Assembly (NCBI RefSeq): GCF_009857915.1
Contig: NZ_WWCM01000002.1
Location: 248,001-312,000, forward strand
Direction: 5' to 3'
DNA: 64,000 nucleotides
Source: Duganella qianjiadongensis
Lineage (GTDB): Bacteria; Pseudomonadota; Gammaproteobacteria; Burkholderiales; Burkholderiaceae_D
The stretch's first letter is position 1, and every line of letters starts with the position of its first letter. Below are positions 28,277 to 35,139 of this stretch, piece by piece. The notes below the pieces were generated by a model. That model had not been told where the DNA came from and did not search any database. It saw only the letters and a program-made list of their open reading frames with translations. The position numbers were made by a program, and so were the translations under genes.

Positions 28277-28795
28277 ATGAACTTGCAAGCCAAACTGATC
28301 GCATCCGTCCTGTGCGTGGGCGCCCTGCCTTTTACCGCTCAAGCAGCCGATTTTGAAGATTTCGGCCGTGTGGTTCGGGTAACCCCGCAGGTAGAACAGA
28401 TTAACCGTCCACGTCAGGAATGCCGCACCGAATACGTCCAGGTCCAGCAGCCAGCGCCTCAGCGCGGCGTGGGCGGCGCCATTGTCGGCGGCCTGATCGG
28501 CGGTCTGGCCGGTAATCAGGTGGGCGGCGGTTCCGGCCGTTCGGTCGCCACCGCTGCTGGCGCCATCGCCGGCGCGCTGGTCGGCGACCGCGTCGACAAC
28601 GCCAATACGCCAGCCAGCGGCGGCGTGCAGGAACAGCAGGTCAAGCAGTGCCGTACCGTCGATCACTGGGAATCGCGCACCTCGGGCTATGAAGTGACTT
28701 ACGACTACCGCGGCCGCAACTACACCACCGTGATGTCCTACGATCCGGGCGAGCGCGTGCGTCTGCGCGTGGCAGTGGAACCTGCCCAGCGTTAA
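28277..28795 (+). CDS. Glycine-zipper 2TM domain envelope protein
   Basis: 172 aa from the ATG at 28277 (MNLQAKLIASVLC), with ACGAGGT upstream. Signal peptide about 1-23 ending AQAAD. The glycine-zipper (Rick_17kDa/SlyB-like) segment at about 67-112 reads GGAIVGGLIGGLAGNQVGGGSG and AAGAIAGALVGDRV, with GxxxG packing. The C-terminal part (CRTVDHWESRTSGYEVTYDYRGRNYTTVM) is a small beta domain common in these proteins. The mature N-terminus starts AADFEDFG, so it is not a clear lipoprotein. Function in the outer membrane or periplasm is unclear. Confidence 0.85.
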   Translation: MNLQAKLIASVLCVGALPFTAQAADFEDFGRVVRVTPQVEQINRPRQECRTEYVQVQQPAPQRGVGGAIVGGLIGGLAGNQVGGGSGRSVATAAGAIAGALVGDRVDNANTPASGGVQEQQVKQCRTVDHWESRTSGYEVTYDYRGRNYTTVMSYDPGERVRLRVAVEPAQR

Positions 28796-28827
28796 TTCAC
28801 GCCTGATCTTCGCCGTTTTACCCTGCG

Positions 28828-28855
28828 CTGCCGGTCGTTGTACCGGCAGTGCCGT
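28828..28855 (+). terminator. Possible terminator after the glycine-zipper gene
   Basis: CTGCCGGT (28828-28835) pairs with ACCGGCAG (28842-28849) and TGCCGTTTT follows. The T-tract is short and offset. Confidence 0.55.
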
Positions 28856-28891
28856 TTTCAGGCTTGCCTTGATCTAAAGCATCGCGGGATA

Positions 28892-29698
28892 ATGCCGTTT
28901 CACTCTGTCGCCACCCGCCCCATGCTGATCAAACGTAAATCCATCGAAAAAGAAGAATCGTCCCGTCCTGCGCGCAAACCTAAATATGCGCCGGTCACCC
29001 TGTCGGAACAGGAGGGCGTACGCTATCTGCACTTCGGCACGGAATGGGTGCAGGGCGCCATGCGCATCCGCAAGCCCAACTGGCCGGAGCTCGAATATGC
29101 CCAGCAGATGATGGCCTGGATGCTGTGGCTGCCCCAGCCGCGCCACATCGCCCAGCTGGGCCTGGGCACGGCCACCCTGACCAAATTCTGCTACACCAGC
29201 TTCCCCCAGGCCAGCGTTACGGCGGTAGAGCTCAATCCGGCCGTGATCACGATCTGCGAGTCGATGTTCAAGCTGCCGCCCAACGATGCGCGCCTGCAGG
29301 TGCTGGAAATGGATGCGCTCGATTACGTCAACGATCCTGCCAATGCCGGCACGCTCGATGCCCTGCAGGTCGATCTGTATGACGCCACGGCGCGCGGCCC
29401 CGTGCTCGATACGGCCGAGTTCTATCAGGCCTGCGCCAACTGCCTGAACGACGACGGCATCATGACCGTCAACCTGTTCGGCGACCACCCCAGCTATGCG
29501 CGCAATACCAAAGCCATCAAGTTCGCTTTTGCACAAGTGATTTGCCTGCCGCCTGTGCATGATGGTAACGTGATTGCCATTGCCTTCAAGCGCCAGCGAA
29601 CAATAGATCTGGAAGCTCTGAAACTGCGTGCCGCCGAGATCGTGGCAGCCACCAAACTGCCGGCCAAGAGCTGGGTTAAAGGGCTGGCAGCGGCCTAA
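28892..29698 (+). CDS. Spermidine synthase-like methyltransferase-fold protein
   Basis: 268 aa from the ATG at 28892; MLIKRKS at 28922 is an alternative start. The class I SAM-fold core carries IAQLGLGTATLTKFCY (motif I), VTAVELNPAVITICESMF and LQVLEMDALDYV, as in spermidine synthases. The usual aminopropyltransferase active-site residues are incomplete, and family members of this kind are common in Burkholderiales without proven polyamine activity. It lies 22 bases before the GspE-like gene in the same direction. Enzyme activity is not assigned. Confidence 0.75.
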   Translation: MPFHSVATRPMLIKRKSIEKEESSRPARKPKYAPVTLSEQEGVRYLHFGTEWVQGAMRIRKPNWPELEYAQQMMAWMLWLPQPRHIAQLGLGTATLTKFCYTSFPQASVTAVELNPAVITICESMFKLPPNDARLQVLEMDALDYVNDPANAGTLDALQVDLYDATARGPVLDTAEFYQACANCLNDDGIMTVNLFGDHPSYARNTKAIKFAFAQVICLPPVHDGNVIAIAFKRQRTIDLEALKLRAAEIVAATKLPAKSWVKGLAAA

Positions 29699-29720
29699 CT
29701 CCTACTGAAAGTGGCGCCCG

Positions 29721-31544
29721 ATGTCTGCAACTCCTGCTACCGCAACTGCCCAGCCGCCCGCGGCGCCACTCGACCTGCAACAGCTATACGGCTGGCTGCT
29801 CGCCGACGGCATGGTGCGCAAGACGGACGTCAAGGAACTGTTTTCCCATAGTCAGGGCATACTGAAAAACGCCGTCGGCAGCATGCACCCGCTGTGCGCG
29901 ATTGCCCACAGCAAGATACTGTCGGCCCGCCCGCCCCACAAGCTGCTCACGCTGGACCTGCTGTGCGAATGGCTGGCGGCCCGCTGCGGTCTGGGCTTCA
30001 CCCGCATCGATCCGCTCAAGGTGGATTTCACCCGCGTGGCCGACGTGATGTCGGCCAGCTATGCGGCGCGCTTCAACATCCTGCCGCTGGAAATCAGCGC
30101 CGATACGCTGGTGGTGGCCACCGCCGATCCCTATGTGACGGAGTGGGAGCATGAAATCAGCAGGATTTCGCGCCGCGCCATCCGCCGCGTGATCGCCAAT
30201 CCGCTCGATATCGCCCAGTACATCACCCAGTTCTTCAGTCTGGCCAAATCGATCAAGAAGGCCAACAAGCACAGCGGCAACGACCTTGCCTTGCGCAGCA
30301 ATTTCGAACAGCTGGTCGAAATGGGCAAGAGCAATAAGCAGGTCGATGCCAACGACCAGCATGTGATCAATATCGTCGACTGGCTGTGGCAATACGCCTT
30401 CGAGCAGCGCGCCTCGGACATCCATCTGGAACCCAAACGCGAACTGGCCGCCATCCGCTTCCGCATCGACGGCGTGCTGCATCAGGTATATCAGGTGCCG
30501 GCCGTGGTGATGATCGCCATGACGGCCCGCATCAAGCTGCTGGGCCGGATGGACGTGATCGAAAAGCGCCGTCCGCAGGATGGCCGCATCAAGACCCGCA
30601 CGGCGGGCGGGCAGGAAATCGAACTGCGCCTGTCCACTCTGCCCACCGCCTTCGGCGAAAAGCTGGTGATGCGTATCTTCGACCCGGAAGTGGTGGTCAA
30701 AACTTTGCCGGAGCTGGGTTTCCCGCCCGCAGCAGCGCAGCGCTGGGACCAGCTGACCCAGCGTCCGCACGGCATCATACTGGTGACCGGCCCCACCGGC
30801 TCCGGCAAGACTACCACCCTGTACACCACCCTCAAGGCACTGGCGACGACGGAAGTGAATGTCTGCACGGTGGAAGATCCTATCGAAATGGTGGAACCGG
30901 CGTTCAACCAGATGCAGGTCCAGCCCGGCATCGACCTGTCGTTTGCCGACGGCGTGCGCGCGCTGATGCGGCAGGACCCCGACATCATCATGGTGGGCGA
31001 GATCCGCGATCTGGCCACGGCCGAAATGGCCATACAGGCGGCTCTGACGGGCCACCTCGTGCTATCGACCCTGCACACCAACGATGCGCCCTCGGCCGTG
31101 ATGCGCCTGCTGGAACTGGGTGTGCCCTACTATCTGCTGGAAGCCACGCTGATCGGCATCATGGCGCAGCGGCTGGTGCGCACCCTGTGCAGCGACTGCA
31201 AGCTGCCGGATGGCAGCATCAGCGACGAAATCTGGCACAGCCTGGCCGGTGGCTGGAATATGCCCAAGCCAGCCACCGTGTACCGTCCGGTGGGCTGCCC
31301 CGAATGCCGCCAGACCGGCTACCGCGGCCGCACGGGGCTGTACGAACTGCTAAGCGTTACGCCAGCCTTCAGCCAGCTGGTACGGGCCGATAGCGAACTG
31401 GAAGCATTGCGCGCCCGCAGTGTAGCTGATGGCATGCTGCCGCTGCGCATCGCCGGCGCCCACAAAATTCTGGAAGGCGTGACCAGCGCCGACGAAGTGC
31501 TGAAAGTGACGGCGGCACTGGGCATCCCTGCCGGCGACCGCTAG
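29721..31544 (+). CDS. GspE/PilB family secretion or pilus ATPase, stand-alone
   Basis: 607 aa. The N-terminal 180 residues form an N1/N2-like domain. The ATPase core follows: Walker A GPTGSGKTT near residue 357, the Asp box and Walker B DPDIIMVGEIRD, and the His box in GHLVLSTLHTNDAPS. A tetracysteine zinc motif (CSDC...CPEC) near 490-530 is typical of GspE/PilB. It powers type II secretion or type IV pilus assembly. No other gsp or pil genes are nearby, so the partner machine is unknown. The element IS sequence starts 28 bases after its stop. Confidence 0.88.
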   Translation: MSATPATATAQPPAAPLDLQQLYGWLLADGMVRKTDVKELFSHSQGILKNAVGSMHPLCAIAHSKILSARPPHKLLTLDLLCEWLAARCGLGFTRIDPLKVDFTRVADVMSASYAARFNILPLEISADTLVVATADPYVTEWEHEISRISRRAIRRVIANPLDIAQYITQFFSLAKSIKKANKHSGNDLALRSNFEQLVEMGKSNKQVDANDQHVINIVDWLWQYAFEQRASDIHLEPKRELAAIRFRIDGVLHQVYQVPAVVMIAMTARIKLLGRMDVIEKRRPQDGRIKTRTAGGQEIELRLSTLPTAFGEKLVMRIFDPEVVVKTLPELGFPPAAAQRWDQLTQRPHGIILVTGPTGSGKTTTLYTTLKALATTEVNVCTVEDPIEMVEPAFNQMQVQPGIDLSFADGVRALMRQDPDIIMVGEIRDLATAEMAIQAALTGHLVLSTLHTNDAPSAVMRLLELGVPYYLLEATLIGIMAQRLVRTLCSDCKLPDGSISDEIWHSLAGGWNMPKPATVYRPVGCPECRQTGYRGRTGLYELLSVTPAFSQLVRADSELEALRARSVADGMLPLRIAGAHKILEGVTSADEVLKVTAALGIPAGDR

Positions 31545-31555
31545 AAAAACATCAT

Positions 31556-31571
31556 TATTGAAAAAAGAGCT
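31556..31571 (+). repeat. Left 16-bp direct repeat flanking the insertion sequence
   Basis: TATTGAAAAAAGAGCT, identical to 33051-33066 on the other side of the element. Interpreted as the target duplication made on insertion. Confidence 0.8.
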
Positions 31572-33050
31572 GTCAATGCTAAGTAGAAATGTCCCCCGTT
31601 CCGCTAAATAGAAATGTCCCCTTCGGGACGTATCTTGGGGAAGCGGGGGCGAAGCCATCTTTGGTATGAGTGAATTGAGCTTGTACCGGGATGGTCCCTG
31701 GCGGCGTTGCCATGCGCTGTTTCCATGGATGGCCGATGGCCTTGGCTGGGTATAGGCGCCGACGCAACGCTTGCTCGACCTTGGCATTGACGTTCTTGCC
31801 ATCGACCGCAGCAGCCTCTCGTTTGCCTGATTTTGTGCTGCAGGTATATGGTAATACGCGCCCTTGCCATAACAGCTCTTTTTTGCCGTCCGAGTGTTCG
31901 ACGACTGATATCTGGGCCCCCCGTAACGCCAGTCCTTGATCAGCGCTTTGAACCTGATACAGCAGGCCATTGTGCTGACAACTGAGGTTACTCGATAAGC
32001 GCCGCTTGGTATGTGTCGCCAGTATGCGCTGCAAGGCCTTACGTGACCCTGTGTAAGGTACATGGGCGTCGCCAGTCATGGCAGGCACTACCGCAAACCG
32101 GCGGTTGAAGGCCCTGATGTACTGCGGCAACCAGGCATTGGCCGCCGCCTGGCTGCTGATCCCCTGCAAACGCATTTCCTTGACCAGACGGTCTTGCAAG
32201 GTTTTGTTGGCACGTTCTACCCGACCTTTAGCCTGCGGGCTGTTGGCCTGAATGCCTTCAATACCCAACTCTTCAAGTGCGCGCCCAAACTGGGTCTGCG
32301 CATCGCTGGCATCCTTGTAATCGCCCTTGGAAACACAGAAGATGCTATGGCGATCACTGTACAGGGCTGCTGGCAGACCGTGCTGGTGCACGTACTCTTC
32401 CAGCAATCCCATGTAGCCGAGAGTGGTTTCCGTGTCGACAAAGCGTAGGGCCATCAACTCTCCGCTTGCGTCATCAATGAACACTAATAAACAGCATGCT
32501 GGCGCGCGCCCCTCAAACCAGTCATGAGGCGAACCGTCGATCTGGATCAGCTCGCCGCGCCTTGCGCGGCGTTCACGCATGGGGTGAGTGCGTGCCCCGG
32601 CACCTCGTCTGGCTTTCCATATCCCTGCAGCCAGCATCGCCTGGCGCACCGTCTCCACCGATAGCTTGATCTCGTGCAGCTCTCGCAATTTCTCGCAAGC
32701 TAGCATCGGCCCAAAGTCCCCATAGTGGGTTCTAATCAACTCGACTGCCTGCGCTAATAAAGCTACCGGAATGCTCCGGTTGGACTGTTTGCCACGCCGC
32801 TTGCTCACTAAACCTTGCACACCCTCGTTGAGCATCCGACGCTTCAGTCGTTTTACCTGCCTGACGCAAACCCCTAAGCGGGCAGCGGCACTAGCCTGAT
32901 CCAACTGACCATCTATTACCTGCGCCATGATCTGGCTGCGCAGCACCTCCTTGCCCGTCATCGTAATTTCCATCCTCTCCTCCCCCTTGAGACATCCTAG
33001 GGGACATTTCTATCTAGCGGAGAGGGGACATTATCATTTAGCGCTAACAA
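31572..33050 (-). mobile_element. ISNCY (IS1202-like) insertion sequence, complete
   Basis: About 1,479 bp, bounded by a 16-bp direct repeat and inverted ends. The outermost 26 bases match imperfectly (TGTCAATGCTAAG... against TGTTAGCGCTAAA...), and both ends share ATGTCCCC. Each end has a second inner copy of the same motif: GCTAAGTAGAAATGTCCCC at 31578-31596 and GCTAAATAGAAATGTCCCC at 31603-31621 on the left; corresponding copies at 33024-33042 and 33000-33018 on the right. One intact transposase gene fills the element. Long target repeats are known from the IS1202 group, where 15-18 bp is reported for one subgroup as I recall. Exact ends could shift by one or two bases. Confidence 0.88.
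31579..32973 (-). CDS. ISNCY family transposase (DDE type)
   Basis: 464 aa. An N-terminal helix-turn-helix (about 20-60: QASAAARLGVCVRQVKRLKRRM) binds the ends. An rve-type DDE domain follows: first Asp in ELIQIDGSPHDW (D146), second in LYSDRHSIF (D207), and Glu in GRVERANKTLQDR (E253). The C-terminal 150 residues are basic. GGAGGAGAGG precedes the ATG. The frame is unbroken, so it looks functional. The stop codon lies inside the left inverted repeat, so the last residues (about VPKGTFLFSGTGDIST) are encoded by the terminal repeats. Confidence 0.92.
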   Translation of the reverse strand: MEITMTGKEVLRSQIMAQVIDGQLDQASAAARLGVCVRQVKRLKRRMLNEGVQGLVSKRRGKQSNRSIPVALLAQAVELIRTHYGDFGPMLACEKLRELHEIKLSVETVRQAMLAAGIWKARRGAGARTHPMRERRARRGELIQIDGSPHDWFEGRAPACCLLVFIDDASGELMALRFVDTETTLGYMGLLEEYVHQHGLPAALYSDRHSIFCVSKGDYKDASDAQTQFGRALEELGIEGIQANSPQAKGRVERANKTLQDRLVKEMRLQGISSQAAANAWLPQYIRAFNRRFAVVPAMTGDAHVPYTGSRKALQRILATHTKRRLSSNLSCQHNGLLYQVQSADQGLALRGAQISVVEHSDGKKELLWQGRVLPYTCSTKSGKREAAAVDGKNVNAKVEQALRRRLYPAKAIGHPWKQRMATPPGTIPVQAQFTHTKDGFAPASPRYVPKGTFLFSGTGDIST

Positions 33051-33066
33051 TATTGAAAAAAGAGCT
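33051..33066 (+). repeat. Right 16-bp direct repeat flanking the insertion sequence
   Basis: Identical to 31556-31571. Its last T is the first base of the tRNA-Lys -35 box, so the duplication leaves the A-rich region upstream of the promoter intact. Confidence 0.8.
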
Positions 33067-33094
33067 TTGCAGTTCAGCTCAGCGTGTATATAAT
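33066..33094 (+). promoter_or_regulatory. tRNA-Lys promoter
   Basis: TTTGCA (33066-33071) and a perfect TATAAT (33089-33094) with a 17-bp spacer. The tRNA begins 15 bases after the -10. The A-rich right direct repeat sits where an UP element would act. Confidence 0.7.
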
Positions 33095-33108
33095 AATGCC
33101 TCTTTCGG

Positions 33109-33184
33109 GGGTCGTTAGCTCAGCTGGTAGAGCAGCGGACTTTTAATCCGTTGGTCGCAGGTTCGAATCCCGCACGGCCTACCA
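33109..33184 (+). tRNA. tRNA-Lys (anticodon TTT)
   Basis: 76 bases with encoded CCA. Anticodon loop CTTTTAA, D-arm GCTC/GAGC and TTCGAAT T-loop are standard. Pairing is imperfect in the 3' half: acceptor pairs 1-72 (G-T) and 4-69 (T-G) are wobbles, and T-stem pair 51-63 is A-C. Typical relatives have ACGACCC rather than ACGGCCT at the end of the acceptor. It is probably still functional. Confidence 0.92.
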
Positions 33185-33205
33185 CCGAATTTGCTGTAGT
33201 AAATC

Positions 33206-33238
33206 AAGGAGTTACGAGTGATCGTAGTTCCTTTTTTT
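33206..33238 (+). terminator. Terminator after tRNA-Lys
   Basis: AAGGAGTTACGA pairs with TCGTAGTTCCTT (two wobble pairs) around GTGA, followed by seven T. Confidence 0.85.
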
Positions 33239-33374
33239 ACGTCTGCAGGTTTTCCGCAGCAGCCATCTCCCCCTCCCGCCGTGGGAACACCATGCAACAC
33301 CACACTCCCCTACCGCCGCAGACGCTTGCAGCAGAGTAGTGTAAGCTAGACACTATCAGTCGGGAGGAGACAGC

Positions 33375-34154
33375 ATGGTGCAATGGCGTGACAGACTCGG
33401 CATGTGGCTCGCCTGCATGTTTGCCGTCACCTGCTGCGCCACCATTCTGCCAGCGCATGCCGTCACGCTGCGCACAGCGGCGCAGGAAGGCACGGAACCC
33501 AAGTTCATCGCCGCCGGCGGCGAGCGCATAGCCGGCATGTGTGTCGACCTGTTCCGCGCAATCGAACAGCTCGATCCGGAACTGCAGATCGTGGGGGACC
33601 AGAGCTGGAAACCGCTGATCCGCGCCTATTCCGAACTCGAACACGGCCAGCTCGACCTGGCCTGCGCCGTGCAGCGCATCGGCGAACGGGAACGGCGCTT
33701 CCATTTCATCGGGCCGCCCCTATACAACAACGAATACCATTTTCTGGCGCGCATCAGCGACCCCATCCGCATCTCCAGCTGGGACGACGTGCGCCAGTTA
33801 GCCCCCGACAATACGGTACTGATCAACCGCGGTTTTGCGGCAGGCGATATCATCCGCGCTCAGGGCGGCATACCGATCGATGACAGTGCCACCAATCAGG
33901 TACTGAACCTGCAGAAACTGGTGGCCGGACGGGGCCGCCTGTTCTTCCACCGTGGCCGTGATCTGCGCAAGCTGCTCGAACGTACGGGCAACAGCAGCAA
34001 AGTACGTGTACTGCCGCAAGTAATGCTCAGCTCGCCAGTATATTTCGCCACCAGCAAGCAGCTAGCGCCAGATAGCCGCGACCGGCTGGAGCGGGCCCTG
34101 TTCCAGCTTGAAAAAAGTGGCGAACTGGACCGCCTGATCCGCAAATGGGATTAA
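33375..34154 (+). CDS. Periplasmic solute-binding protein, SBP_bac_3 type
   Basis: 259 aa with a signal peptide (about 1-29, ending LPAHAV). The fold of family 3 solute-binding proteins is recognisable: GMCVDLFRAIE, QLDLACAVQRIGERERRFHFIGPPLYNNEYHFLAR and the final LERALFQLEKSGELDRLIRKW. GGGAGGAG precedes the ATG. No permease or ATPase gene is adjacent, so it may act as a sensor input or with a distant transporter. Ligand unknown. Similar orphan proteins are numerous in this family. Confidence 0.82.
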   Translation: MVQWRDRLGMWLACMFAVTCCATILPAHAVTLRTAAQEGTEPKFIAAGGERIAGMCVDLFRAIEQLDPELQIVGDQSWKPLIRAYSELEHGQLDLACAVQRIGERERRFHFIGPPLYNNEYHFLARISDPIRISSWDDVRQLAPDNTVLINRGFAAGDIIRAQGGIPIDDSATNQVLNLQKLVAGRGRLFFHRGRDLRKLLERTGNSSKVRVLPQVMLSSPVYFATSKQLAPDSRDRLERALFQLEKSGELDRLIRKWD

Positions 34155-34190
34155 GCCGCCCAGCCGCCAATTTCCCGTTGCTGGGCGAGC

Positions 34191-35036
34191 TTATTCGCCC
34201 ATCATGCGCACCCGTCCCGACACCCGGATAGCGCCCCCCGGCTCGGCCGGTATGCTGACCTGCAGATGGCAGGGTGCGCCCATATCCACGCCCTGTTCGA
34301 TGGCAATACTGCCGCCATGCGGCCAGTCCAGATCCCGCAGATAGCCGGCCAGCGCTGCCGCCGCTGCTCCCGTAGCGGGATCTTCATACACGCCGCCCGA
34401 TGCAAAGGCATTGCGCGCATGGAAGCGCTGCGGGGTTTCGGCATAGATCAGCGAGATCGTCGTCAGGCCATGCTGCTGCATCAGGCTGCGCCCTGCCGCT
34501 AGCTGGTAGCGCATGGCGCGCAGCTGTTCGCGGCTGGCCAGCGCCAGCACCAGATGGCTGGCGCCACCGTTGGCGATGGCCGGCGGAATCCGGTCATCGA
34601 GATCGGCCAGCCGGTAGCCAAATAGCTGCAAGGCCGCCTGCACCAGCGCAGGCGGAGCCGGCAAGCTGCTGGTCATGGGCGCTTGCAAGGTGGCATGGCC
34701 TTTACCATCGCGCGCCTGCGCCTCCACCACGATCTGGCTGTGGTTGGTGGTGAGCGGAAATACGCCGTCGCCATGCTGCTGGGCCAGCACCGTGCCCAGC
34801 GCTATGGTGGCGTGGCCGCAGAACGGCACTTCGCCATCCGGCGAAAAATAGCGCACGCGCCAGCCATCGCCGGCCGGTGCGGCAAAGACGGTTTCCGAAT
34901 AGCCCATCTCGCGCGCGATTTCCTGCATGGCACGCTCGTCCGGCAGGGCTGCGCGTATCATCACGCCGGCCGGATTGCCGCCCTGATCGTCAGCGGTAAA
35001 AGCAGCAACCTGATGGACTTTGATGATGGTTTGCAT
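34191..35036 (-). CDS. PhzF family isomerase-like protein
   Basis: 281 aa from the ATG at 35036 (MQTIIKVHQVAAFTADDQGGNPAGV), with GGAGAACC upstream; a longer reading is less likely. The PhzF signatures GNPAGV, REMGYSETVF (with the catalytic Glu), RYFSPDGEVPFCGHATIALG and the C-terminal EDPATGAAAAALAGYL are present. The name comes from phenazine synthesis, but there are no other phz genes here, so this is a general housekeeping epimerase/isomerase-like protein of unknown substrate. Divergent from the S9 peptidase gene. Confidence 0.9.
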   Translation of the reverse strand: MQTIIKVHQVAAFTADDQGGNPAGVMIRAALPDERAMQEIAREMGYSETVFAAPAGDGWRVRYFSPDGEVPFCGHATIALGTVLAQQHGDGVFPLTTNHSQIVVEAQARDGKGHATLQAPMTSSLPAPPALVQAALQLFGYRLADLDDRIPPAIANGGASHLVLALASREQLRAMRYQLAAGRSLMQQHGLTTISLIYAETPQRFHARNAFASGGVYEDPATGAAAAALAGYLRDLDWPHGGSIAIEQGVDMGAPCHLQVSIPAEPGGAIRVSGRVRMMGE

Positions 35037-35139
35037 AGCTGGTTCTCCATATAGAGGGTGGAATGGAAAAGCTTCTTGATTGACAGCAATGAGAGAGTTA
35101 GCCACTATCACGATTCACCGACTTATCTGCGAACTCGCC

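Noticed and set aside
31572..33050. Larger composite transposon or genomic island
   Set aside because: Only one IS copy with its own direct repeats; flanking genes are ordinary core genes with no cargo.
34191..35036. Possible phenazine biosynthesis cluster from the PhzF protein
   Set aside because: No other phz genes; PhzF-like proteins are widespread and unrelated to phenazines in most genomes.
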